This document shows, one piece after another, positions 49,012-60,157 of a DNA stretch of 64,000 bases. Every line of letters begins with the position of its first letter. Positions within the stretch are counted from its first letter, which is position 1. The notes under the pieces were generated by a model that was not told the DNA's origin, made no database searches, and saw only the letters and a list, made by a program, of their open reading frames with translations. This DNA is from Siphonodentalium dalli (lineage: Eukaryota; Mollusca; Scaphopoda; Gadilida; Siphonodentaliidae), in NCBI GenBank assembly GCA_032622095.1, contig CP136068.1, positions 59,544,025-59,608,024 of the forward strand, given 5' to 3'. The translations under genes and the position numbers were made by a program.

Positions 49012-50684
49012 TACTATATATTTTGAGAACTACGTATATCCATATATATATATCCTTTATAGAATCGAAAACGGATGGACCGATTGAGACCAAACTTCTT
49101 GTCTAAGGTTAAGAATCCAGGGACAGTGCATAGCACACCTTCTGAGAACGTCCGATCACTCCTTCTCCACTCCCAGTCACCGTCATTGGCACTGTGGGGT
49201 TAATCGCGTTGATAGTTAAAGAGCGTTCGGTCCGCAGTGTCGTTGATAAAGAGCGTCTATATACACGACGAGTATAAATACGGCTCCATTGACCGTCTCG
49301 AGGCGAAATTTCGTACTTAAGTGTTCCAAGGAACGGGGGAGATTTTCATCGGGTCAGTTTTTACGCGCGAGGTGACCTTCACCTTGAAACGGGTACCCAC
49401 AAATGATATATGTGTGTGTCCTTTATAGACTCGAACCGATTGAGCTCAAACTTGCTACCTAGCGATACTTTTGTGCAGGAAGTGTCATGGACTGGTCAAA
49501 TTGTGACCCCGACCTGACCTTGACCCTCTAAATGATCAATTCAAGGTAAAATCGGGTAAAACTGGCAGATTTTGACGAAATTTTACACCTAGGTGCAGCA
49601 CACGTGTATCTGAAGCTGTTGCAATTGCTTTTTCGAACAAAGCCATGGGACGATTGCCGCCAGTGGCGGGCTAACCTGCTAGTCTCCTATATAATTTGAG
49701 AACTACGTATATATATCCATATATATATCCTTTATAGACTCGAAAACGGCTGGACTGATTGAGCCCAAACTCCCTGTCTAAGGTTAAAAATCCACAGACA
49801 GTGCATAGCACAGCTTCTGAGAACGTCTGAGCACTCGTTCTCCCTTCCCTTGTCACCGTCATCGGCACTGTGGGGTTAATCGCGTTGATAGTTAAAGAGT
49901 GTTCATATCTGCAGTGTCGTTGATAAAGAGCATCTATATACATGACGAGTATAAATACGGCTCCATTGACCGTCTGGTGGCAAAATTTCGTACTTAATTC
50001 CGTACTTAGGGGTTCCAAGGAAAGGGGTAATTTTCATCGGTTCAGTTTTTCCGCGTGAGGTGACCTTGATCTTGAAACAGGTACCCACAAATGATATATA
50101 TGTGTGTGTCCTTTATAGACTCGAACCGATTGAGCTCAAACTTGCTACCTAGGGGTACTTTTGTCCGGGAAGTGTCATAAACGGGTCAAATTGTGACCCC
50201 GACCTGACCTTGACCTTGAAAATGATTAATTCAAGGTCAAATCGGGTAAAACTGGCGGATTTCGACAAAATTTTACACCTAGGTGCAGCACACGTGTCTT
50301 GGAAGCTGTTGCAATTGCTTTTTCGAACAAAGCCATGAGACGAACCACGCCAGTGGCGGGCTAACCTGCTAGTCTGATATATATTTTGGGACTTCTGTCT
50401 GTTTGTTTGTTGTTTGTCTGTTAGCTATGGCCGGGAAAACTGTCGGACTGATTGAGCCCAAACTTCCTATCTAAGGGTAAAATCCCAGATTGAATGTCAT
50501 CACACCGCTTCTGAGAACATCAGAGCACTCATTCTCCAATCCCCCGCCACAGCAATGGGTAGTTCATGGGTTAATCGTGTGATAGTTAAAGAGCGTTCGT
50601 ATCCGCAGTGTCGTTGATAAAGAGCGTTTAGACACTGTTAAACCGTTACATAGGAAATATGCATGCATTTCCATTGCATAGAAC

Positions 50685-51526
50685 CAGGGTTTCCGCTAGG
50701 GGGTAGGGGAATGGGGCCTGTAGCCATCAAGGGGAAATATCCAGGTAGAAGTAACCTGTTTTACATTCAGCACTGGTTGAATTACTTTTGTTATATCGGC
50801 CAATAGAATCGTGTGAGAGTAGAAATGGCAGATTGTTTTGTTCCATTTCTGCCCAAGTGCCAAGCTATCAAACCTTATACACGTAACTGTAACTTTAAAA
50901 CTAGTAAATTTATTAGATATAAATTAATTTACGATGTACATGTACAGAACACCAGTAATTTGGATCCTGAGTTAAACATGCTCGTTAATGTTAAAAGACT
51001 CACTGTTGAAGACCCAGCAGATATTTTGGATACATAACGTAATCGGAATATGTTAAGGCTGATTACATATCTGGCCGACGAGTATTCATTGTGGGCAGTG
51101 GTAAGATGCCTTGATGTCCAGTGCGGCTACTCCCACATTTTTCTCTCGCTCTATTACAAAGTGAATGGTATATTTTGCAGTATAAAACATGACAGGTATG
51201 ATTAAAATACTGTTCTTTTGCATAACATAACCGGGTACTAACCGCAATGTAACTAACCAGCCTCAAAGGCATAGCTTCTAGTGATGTCAGCTCCGATCAC
51301 TTCATGTTTCAATTTAACAACGCGATTAGAGTGTGTACACTCACAAGATATCAAATAAATTCACCTTTTAAAATTCCTTAGTACTATTCCAACAAAATTC
51401 AGAAGTTTTAAACATCTTTATACCTTTATAGACATGCAGTATGTCCTGGGGTATGGCAGGAGGGGAAAACTTGGCGAGGGGAAAGGGCCGTCAAGGGGAC
51501 CCCCTGCCGGTATAGCGGAAACCCTG
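50685..51526. mobile_element. DNA transposon-like insertion with CAGGGTTTCCGCTA ends
   Basis: The left CAGGGTTTCCGCTA and right TAGCGGAAACCCTG are a perfect 14-bp inverted repeat. The flanks ATAGAAC (50678-50684) and ATAGAAT (51527-51533) agree at six of seven bases. It is 842 bp long and a relative of the insertion at 44435-45493 by its ends. The frame at 50813-51037 (MADCFVPFLPKCQ...) has no known motif. Confidence 0.72.
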
Positions 51527-52511
51527 ATAGAATTCGCTTCTACGAATCTTCCCAAGGCTGGCATTATTTCCGACATCGTCATTTTTGTCACTCGAAATCA
51601 CTTCGGCGTCAATTCATTCCTTGCGAGGCCTTCTAAAATTATGTCTTCACATCCCAGTTATGCCCCAGGGTGTGCACTATAAGGAGAAATTTATTGCAAG
51701 TCATAAGATATTTGTTATTGCCCGGGAACAATACTTATTAGTTGATTCCATCAATCGTCTTATGTTTCCGTTTTCCACCTCTTGACTCATCGCCGAGAGG
51801 CTTTATCTGTATGACATCATAAGGGTGCTGCTGCTGCTGCTGCTGGACAGGTCAAAACCGTCAAATCGTTACCCCGACATGACCTTGACCTTCAAAATGG
51901 TAAAACGGACGGATTTCGACGAAATTTTATACCTAGGGCTTCTTTTGTCCGGGGAGTGTTTTGGATGGGTCAAATCGTTACCCCGACTGACCTTGACCTT
52001 CAAAATGGTCAATTCAAGGTCAAAGCCCGGACGAAGTCGGGTCACCTGCTAGTCTCCTATATAATTTGAGGCTTCCGTATATATATATGTGTGTATATGT
52101 GTGGGTACTTCATGGAATCCAAAACGCGAGTTCAGATTGAGCTCAAACTTCGTATATAAGTGTAAAATCCCACCGACACGGCCGTGGTCGCGTTTTGGAG
52201 AAGCTCAGAGCACCGTTTCTCCAATCCCAAATCACCGCAATCGGCACTTCGGGGTTAATAGCGTTGATATATAAAGAGCGTTCCTTTTCCGCAGTGTCTA
52301 TATAAAGAGCGTCGTTTTCGCTATCTACTTATCTGTATGACGGGAGTCTGTAGCCTGTCGCTCGAAAGGGAGTCTGTAGCATGTCGCTCGAAATATTATG
52401 CAGAGACATAAATAACAAAACAAAATAATTAAAACAATGTCATGTTTCTGAAGATATTTGGTACAAATGCAGCACAAGTGTCTCGGAACCTGTTGCAATT
52501 GCTTTTTCGAA

Positions 52512-53735
52512 ACGAGAGGCCGATCACGATCGGCAGATGTTATAAACCCATCCCTTGGCGATAAAAATTTAATATGATCGGATAAATGAGAGTTTTGGTG
52601 TTGAATTATAGAGTATACTGTTATGTACTATTATAGACAAATGTACATAACACAAATTATTGGAATTTATGGGTCACTGGCATTTATATAAGAGAATGCA
52701 CTGGTACAGGATCTGTAATGCTAAACCACCACAGCCAGCAAGTCCGTGGGTTAAATGTGTAGATGTGACCTGGACATGGAATACTTGGGTTAAGAGAGTC
52801 CAATTTAAGTTTACAATAATAATGTGTCCTAGTATACAGATAAGCAACCTCACCACTGACCCATTAATATCAATTATATAGCACAGCTGTCAAAAAATCA
52901 CAGGAATTGTTTATGTTGAACACTGACCTCTATTAAACCAATAACAATTATAATGATATCAGACCATCTGAAGATATAACTCTGCAGCACAAATGTCCAA
53001 GTCTACTGTTAATATCATGTGATGTTTATTGTTGAATCTTATTTTAAATTAGATACCATAGCCTTCTTTATCAGATTATTTGCACATTGGCATAAGAGAC
53101 ATCAGAAAATAATATAGCTTTATCAATAGCTATTAAAGTAGTCCAAATGCAATTGGTGAATTAATTAAAAAATTAAAGGGACACATTGGAAATCTTTTTA
53201 TCAACTTGTATCATAATCATCAGAATATCTAAATGAAAACAAATGACAATGTCAATGACATTTTTTTTATTATTATGATAAAAGTTAAAACAAAAACAAA
53301 AATTTAAATCAATTTTTTTTTTCAATTTTTTTTTTGGTGGAAAAATGGTCATAACTCCTTTAAAATAAATCGGATCAAACCCATATTCGAACTAGATCTG
53401 TGAAACTCACATACCAAATTTGGTTCCAATCAGATAAAAAATGTTTGAGTTATGGCAGAATGTGTGAATTCTAAGTCGAAAAAGGGCCATAACTCTGTAA
53501 CAAAAACTCGGATCAAACCCAAATTCGAACTCGATCTGTATTTTGGGCTGATATACCCATATACAAAATTTGCTTCTGATTGGATAGAAAATGTTTGAGT
53601 TATCGCATTACACGTGAAGTGTCTACGGACGGACAGACGGACGGACAGACGGACGGACGGACGGACGGACGAACGACGAGTGGTCAATCCGGACAACGAC
53701 ACTATGTTTACCATACATGGTATGGGTAAACATAA
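52512..53735 (+). repeat. Family C element inserted in family D without target duplication
   Basis: The 5' hairpin GCCGATC-AC-GATCGGC is followed by a TGTTAACCCAT variant ('tgttataaaccca') and the full leader. The core has two 'cataactc' monomers, a GGACGGACAGACGG microsatellite, and a 3' hairpin ending ATGGGTAAACATAA at 53735. The left host sequence is 'attgctttttcgaa' and the right is 'aaagccatgggacga'. Intact family D copies at 49626 and 50316 read 'gctttttcgaacaaagccat', so no bases were duplicated. Confidence 0.85.
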
Positions 53736-54375
53736 AAAGCCATGGGACGAATGCCGCCAGTAGCGGGCTAACCTGCTAGTCTAATATATATTTTGGGACT
53801 TCTGTCTGTCTGTCTGTGTGTGTGTTAGCTATGGCCGGGAAAACTGCCAGACGGATTTTGACGAAATTTGATACATAGGGTTACTTTTGTCCAGGGAGTG
53901 TTTTGGACGGGTCAAATCGTGACCCCGACCTGACCTTGACCTTCAAAATGGTCAGTTCAAGGTCAAATCGGGTAGAACGGACGGATTTCGACGAAATTTG
54001 ATACATAGGGAGACTTTTGTCTGGGGAGTGTTTTCGACAGGTCAAATCGTGACCCCCAACCTGATCTTGACCTTCAAAATGGTCAATTCAAGGTCAAATC
54101 TGGTAAAACGGACGGATTTCGACGAAATTTGATACCTAGGGGACGGGTCAAATCGTGATCCCGACCTGACCTTGATCTTAAAAATTGTCAATTCAAGGTC
54201 AAATCGGATAAAACCCGATGGATTTCGACGGGTGCTTTTGTCCGGGGAGTGTTTTGGACAGGTCAAATCGTGACCCCGACCTGACCTTCAAAATGGTCAA
54301 TTCAAGGTCAAATCGCGCATTTCGCCGGAAAGCAGAGGGGAAACAGCCCGGACAAAGTCGGGTCCACCAGCTAGT

Positions 54376-55240
54376 ATTATATAATTGGTAAATATTAATT
54401 AAAATTATATTTTAATTATTTATCACTCATTATATATTTAGAAGGCCTGTGGTTGAATTCAAATTTAATGAATGAATCCCAACAATTTAATCAATAACAA
54501 TTTCAAGAAGAAAATTCTCAATTGATAATAGTTCCGGAGCCTCGTTCTGATTCAGACATGCATGATATGAAATTGGATCACAAAACTATCATGATCCGAT
54601 TTATTGGAAAACAATCACCAAACAACACTCAACAGGGGTGATACTATTTACCGAGAACAACCCGAGAACAAGTCTAAAATTGATAATTAAGTCATATTAG
54701 TAATGTTCAATTATAGTGTATGTATCAATCTCAAGTGAATATTATACAATATATTACATTTTAAATGACATATATGTAGTTATTATGGATATATCGAGAA
54801 CTTGAAACATCGTAGCCACCATGTTCTCGGTTGGCGGTAACACAAAGGCATGAGCCGTGCCTAAGTGTTAATTAACTAAGTACTATAGCTCCTGCTCTGC
54901 ATGATGGGTCTGTTTGGAGATCAAAATTCATTGAGGTGTTACTTCTTAAATCAGCATGTGAAAGTTGATCAAACATTTAATCTTGACAATGACATAACAT
55001 GATGAGATAGAAGCTGACATACTTACACAAAACAGAAAATATTTAACCAATTAATTCATGCCAAGATTACAAACTAAAATATTTGACTCAATCAGCTTGG
55101 GTGGAACACCCATTCAAATACCTTTGAAATTTCATTCTAAAATCACAAACAAATAATTATTGTAATAACAATTAACATGCGACTGATTAAAAATTTATTT
55201 TTTAAAGAGATTTTGAGATACTGGGTGACGTTTTGCACAT
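54376..55240. other. Unassigned AT-rich sequence
   Basis: No gene, exon or repeat that I recognise. It may contain the missing 5' end of the family H element, but no hairpin matching AGTCGAG was found. Confidence 0.4.
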
Positions 55241-56274
55241 TTTATGAGATGCTGGGTGTCTTTTTGCATGTTTAAGAGATCATAACTCTATCAAATTTTA
55301 TCGGGCCAGGCTGGTTTTCGAACTCGTCCAAAATATTCTTGGCAAGTACGTCTATTCCAAATTTTAAACAAATCGGAGGACGTTTGTTGAAGTTATCGCG
55401 CTAACAAGCTAAAAATTCACGAAAAATGACTAATTAAGGGCCATAACTCTATCAAATTTTATTGGGCCAGGCTGGTTTTCGAACTCGTCCAGGATATTAT
55501 TGGAAGACACTTAATTATATACCAAATTTTAGTTGAATCGGATGACGTTTGTTGAAGTTATCGCGCTAACGAGCTCAAAATTTGTACAAAATGACTACTT
55601 AAGGACCATAACTCTATCAAATTTGATCGGACCGGGCCGGTTTTCTAACTCGTCCGAGATATTCTTGGGAGACACCTATATACCAAATTTCAATCAAATC
55701 GGATAACGTTTGTTGAAGTTATCGCGCTAACGAGCTGAAAATTCGTGAAAAATGACTAATTAAGGGCCATAACTCTATCAAATTTTATCGGACCAGGCCG
55801 GTTTTCGAACTCGTCCATGATATTATTGGAAGACAATTATATACCAAATTTTAGTTGAATCGGATGACGTTTGTTGAAGTTATCGCGCTAACAAGCTGAA
55901 AATTCGTGAAAAATGACTAATTAAGGGCCATAACTCTATCAAATTTTATCGGACCAGACCGGTTTTCGAACTCGTCCGAGATACTCTTGGGAGACACCTA
56001 TATCTCAAATTTCAATCGAATCAGATAACGTTTGTTGAAGTTGTTGCGCTAACGAGCCTAAAATCAGTGAAAAATTGCAAAGGGCCATAACTCTGTAATA
56101 AATGTGCGGGCGAACCCGATTGTGTCTGCAGCTTACGTGCATGGATATGTACTCACACACCAAAATTTATTTTAATCCGTCAATAAACGGTTGAGTTATA
56201 AGCAAAACAGGCCGCCCGCCCGCCCGTCCGCCGCCCGCCATCAAGTCGAGTTTTGGAAAAAAACTCGACTAATA
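55240..56274 (+). repeat. Family H element: tandem core and 3' hairpin
   Basis: Five or six monomers of about 165-170 bp contain 'ataactctatcaaattttat', 'gttttcgaactcgtcc' and 'gttgaagttatcgcgctaac'. A last divergent 'gggccataactctg' monomer, a GCCCGCCCGCCCGTCCG microsatellite (56211-56238) and a 3' hairpin with arms AGTCGAGTTTT and AAAACTCGACT (56244-56270) follow, then TAATAAATAAA. The 3' architecture equals that of families A-C, E and F. The 5' hairpin was not found. Confidence 0.78.
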
Positions 56275-58139
56275 AATAAAAGAAAACATAAATAGTAATT
56301 AGAAGTAGAATGGCTGTTGTGTCTTCGAATCTAAGGGATGTGTTTTTTATTTATAGATTTATTTGTGTCATTAGATGTGAACAATTTATTTAAAAGGGGC
56401 ATGTCATACCCGCTCAGATCATCCGGGTTCGTAGCGATTAATATTTTCACGTCCAGTATAATGTATTAGACTTAATCTGAAAGTCTAATTTGTTGGACTT
56501 TTCGAATCCATGCCTGATCGACAGTGTAAGCATCCTTCGCAGGGCAGGAACTTGACAAAAATAGTGATTATAATCATGTGGCTGAATTCAATGTTGACAC
56601 TTTTTCTCCTCCGAACTGAGTTTATCCTCAGGACTGTCGGAAGTCGATTGCAGTAGGTACCGGTACGTGACAGGACGACGTTGTGGGATTTTGGCAAAAA
56701 AAAAGTGTGACTCATTTTTAGCTGTTTAAAAGTGTGTTGTGTTTTGGGGTGTTTCACATAATAGGAATATGGCCATTATGGCATGGAGTTTATGTTATCT
56801 TTGCTAGTACATCATGAAAGTGATTGTCTGGCTCATTTCTCAATTGCCTGGTTCAGCAGTTATGAATACAATAACGAAAGTTAGAATCTCCCCTTCAAAT
56901 TCAATCAGAAGGAGTGTTTCAAAGTCGATAGGACCCAAATAAAATTGATTCTATGATATTCTTCTATATATGTGCCAGTGTAGTTTCCAGTAATTATTTG
57001 GGGACACCTATTTTATATGCCAAAGACATATATCTGAAGGTCACAGCCCTAAGTTGGGGAGAGTATGAGCTGGCCTCCCCCAAGTACTGCAATAAAATGA
57101 CAATTTATTGCTTTATTTGATGATTTAGTGTTAGTTGTGTTTGTTTTCTAGTAGTGATGGTCAAAAACAAATTATTTGAGTATTTTTATTCTCTTTCTAA
57201 CTGTTTTTGGGCACCTGGAGTTTGGGCGCCCATACCTGTTACATGTACCAAAATTGGCCTGGAAACTACCCTGATATGTGCAAAATTTCAAGAAATTCTA
57301 TGGTAGACAACATATTTTTTTATCGAGCCTAAAATTTAAGACACATAAAAATCCCTAATTCAGTCACTTAAATGTTGACGTCATCAGTGCCCAATTACAT
57401 CAAAATGGACTCAATGGAAGGAATGGCTGAAAAAAAAATTGTTTTTCGGAGCTTTATATTTACCATAACATTTAAAACCGATCGATTATTTTCAATGAGA
57501 TAAATATCATTGTCATTATCATTCTCTCCTCTATACATTGATACATTGATACAAAGAGTTCCATAATGGACCATATTGTTTTTGGTTTGATTTTTTTTGT
57601 CACATAACAGGGCGTGAGGACAGGAGAAGTGGAAACTGGTAGTGATTTGCGTGACATAGATAGATAGATAGATTTATTTGGTGCCATGTAAAAACATAAT
57701 ATTACAAAAGGTATTTCAATTCTGTGATTATATTTCGAATATTTTCTTTTCTAAAAACGGGTAGTTGTTTAGCTACGATGGTTTTCTGTTAACAGAGACG
57801 GGAAATTTGATTGTGTAATTTTGTCACAAATAAACGTAAATGAGACTTATTATCGCTTACAACTATGGAATAAAACCATTAATACAAACAACCAATCTGG
57901 GGCATTTGACGTTCGGGTCATAGCTATGGGAACAACCTAATGATCTCTATCGCTATATGGTATCACCTGAATGGTCTATTCTAAAAATAAAACAATAAAA
58001 TGTCCCATTTCATCATCTCATTTTATAATAAAATATTCGAAATAAAATCAATATCAATTGATAGTAGCGTTTGCATGCAGGGGTCTTCAATGCATATTTA
58101 TTATTTTATACCGACAAAACTATTTCAAAATTGTTATAT
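56275..58139. other. Unassigned sequence
   Basis: No coding or repeat feature that I can support over 1.9 kb. A (GATA)-type tract 'tagatagatagatagattta' lies at 57658-57676. The minus frame 56485-56757 (KHPKTQHTFKQL...) has no known motif. Confidence 0.4.
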
Positions 58140-58762
58140 GAAAGGGAATAATTTCATGTGTTACAGTCAATGGAGTGATTAGGAATGTGGAAAGTTGAAA
58201 GTCCTAGTTATGCAGAGTAAAATCCAAGATGGCTGCTGGCGGCCATGTTTTTTGGCCGAATGACCCCATAAGGACTCGTTCCCATCTACATGTCATTGTT
58301 AACATCCATGACAAATTTCATGATGATCCGACAAAAGATACGACCTGTACCCTATGTGAAAGGATTTAGTCATGTAAAGAGTAAAATACTGCTGCCGGCC
58401 ATGTTTTTTGGGCGAATGACCTCAAAATGACCCGTTTCCCATCTACATGTCATTGTTAACATCCGTGATGAATCTCATTATGATCAGACCAAAGATACGA
58501 CTTGTAGCCCGTGCCATTTAGTCATGCAAAGAGTAAAATCCAAGATGGCTGCTGGCGGCCATGTTTTTTGGCCGAATGACCCCAAAAGGACTCGTTCCCA
58601 TCTACATGTCAATGTCAACATTCATGACAAATTTCTTAAAGATTAGACCAAAGGTACGCCCTGTAGCCCGCGCCAAATGAAATTGTTGACGGACACACGC
58701 ACACACAGACGACGGACGCCAACCCATGGCAATAGCTCAAAGTTACAAAGTAAGTTGAGCTA
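58140..58762 (+). repeat. Family A element, 5' truncated
   Basis: It starts inside the leader ('gggaataatttcatgtgtta'), so the 5' hairpin is missing. Three or four monomers, the ACACACGCACACACAG microsatellite and the complete 3' hairpin ending TAAGTTGAGCTA follow. Confidence 0.85.
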
Positions 58763-58807
58763 ATAATGATAACTACAGTGGCTGATTTGCGACATGCACA
58801 CAACATA

Positions 58808-59172
58808 TATTATCTCGAGATCTCGACATAATTATCTCGAGATCTCGACTTAATTATCTCGAGATCTCGAGATAATATCTCGAGATCTCGACTTAATTAT
58901 CTCAAGATCTCGAGATAATAACTCGAGATCTCGACTTAATTATCTCAAGATCTCGAGATAATAACTCGAGATCTCGAGATAATAACTCGAGATCTCGACT
59001 TAATTATCTCGAGATCTCGACATATTATCTCGAGATCTCGACATATTATCTCGAGATCTCGACTTAATTATCTCGAGATCTCGACATATTATCTCGAGAT
59101 CTCGACTTAATTATCTCGAGATCTCGAGATAATATCTCGAGATCTCGACATAATTATCTCGAGATCTCGACA
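58808..59172. repeat. 22-bp palindromic minisatellite (TCGAGATCTCGA core), about 17 copies
   Basis: The unit 'attatctcgagatctcgact' plus 'ta' or 'ca(t)a' repeats with 21-22 bp period. TCGAGATCTCGA is its own reverse complement, so every unit is palindromic and the array reads nearly the same on both strands. Variants exchange GAC/GAG at the unit end and CTCGAG/CTCAAG. Confidence 0.92.
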
Positions 59173-59230
59173 TAACATGCATAAAAGGTACTCAATCCGA
59201 TAAAACTCCTCTCAATTACTATTTCAATGG

Positions 59231-59577
59231 CTTCGGCTCAAAAATATTTGATTCGAGTCGAGGAAGTCACCCATCAAAGCTCAGATTTGTTAGATATCGA
59301 TTTTAGAAATCTATTATTTTTCATTATCGCGAATACTTTCTGGCCCAGATCTCAGTCAAAATTGCGTTATTATTACCACTTGATTTTAGAGTTATCCATC
59401 CTTGTCTGTTTGAATAGAGTTTTGGTGTACAAATCTCGAGCAGGATACGAAATTGACGGCAATTATTAGTACTCATCTCGAGAACATAACAAATTTCAAA
59501 AGTCAATATCTAATAACTCTGAGCTTTGTTTGATGGGTTCCTCGACTCGAATCAAATATTTTTTACCCCCAAAGCCA
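59231..59577. repeat. Inverted repeat with about 80-bp arms next to the palindromic array
   Basis: The left arm ('aaaatatttgattcgagtcg', 'ccatcaaagctcaga', 'tagatatcgattttagaaat') recurs inverted at 59492-59577. A unique spacer of about 180 bp lies between. The frame 59227-59469 crosses the left arm and spacer and is not supported as a gene. It could be a decayed foldback element. Confidence 0.7.
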
Positions 59578-59749
59578 AAGAAATAGTAATATAGGACCCT
59601 CTGATCGGATTGTTGTTGTTGGAATCTGTTGAGATGGGGACCCTCTGTTCGGATTGAATACCTTTAAACATCTGATGTAGTGGCCGTGTGACAACAACCA
59701 AGATGGAACGCGAGCAAGTCGCTCTCTGTCTTTCACTCAAACTGTCTGT

Positions 59750-59773
59750 CTCCCATCTCTCTCTCGCTCTCGT

Positions 59774-59808
<35 letters not shown>

Positions 59809-60047
59809 CTTTCGTGAGTCCCGGTACATACAAATCGACTTGGTTCAAATCCGAGAATCTCGATTGATAATCTGTGACTCGGGTCACTGTCCCTCCGGCC
59901 CTCTCTCCCATTCTCTCTCACTCTCTCTCTCTCTCACTCTGTCTGCCTGTCTCCCTCGCTCCAATCGACTTGGTTCAAATCCGGCTTATTCTCGATTGAT
60001 AATCTGGGACTGGTGTCTCTGTCTCTTTCCCACTCTATCTCCCTCTA

Positions 60048-60113
<66 letters not shown>

Positions 60114-60120
60114 GTGTTGA
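59750..60120 (+). repeat. CT/GTCT/TA microsatellites with a duplicated 125-bp unit
   Basis: 'aatcgacttggttcaaatcc' followed by 'tctcgattgataatctg' occurs at about 59832 and 59962, each copy followed by a CT-rich tract. The second tract runs GTCT, then CT, then TA repeats to 60115. 'ggttcaaatcc' matches a tRNA B-box, but no tRNA-like A-box or cloverleaf is seen. A partial inverted copy lies at about 61505-61625. Confidence 0.75.
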
Positions 60121-60157
60121 TATCTTTAGCCGTATGGGTCTGGTCTGATAGGAAGTT

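Larger units (their letters stand above)
49012..54375 (+). repeat. Family D head-to-tail array, five units
   Basis: Each unit ends in 'cctgctagtc' or a close variant, and the next starts 'tcctatataatttgag' or 'taatatatattttgggactt'. The units are about 49012-49684, 49685-50374, 50375-52054, 52055-53781 and 53782-54375. The internal text is 'ctgaccttgacctt', 'aattcaaggtcaaatcgg' and 'gatttcgacgaaattt'. Several units end in a CCCGGAC...GTCGGG hairpin ('agcccggacgaagtcgggtc' at 52025). Units 3 and 4 are enlarged by insertions at 50685-51526 and 52512-53735. A (CTG)6 tract lies at 51826-51845. Confidence 0.8.

Noticed and set aside
51826-51845. (CTG)6 tract considered as a coding polyglutamine or polyleucine
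   Set aside because: It lies in family D repeat sequence with no supported coding frame.
59552-59921. 119- and 62-codon minus-strand frames with long Arg-Glu runs
   Set aside because: The Arg-Glu run is the translation of the CT/GA microsatellite.
59841-59981. 'ggttcaaatcc' twice, matching a tRNA/SINE B-box
   Set aside because: No A-box at the right distance, no cloverleaf and no poly-A or tail; it is part of a 125-bp microsatellite-linked duplication.
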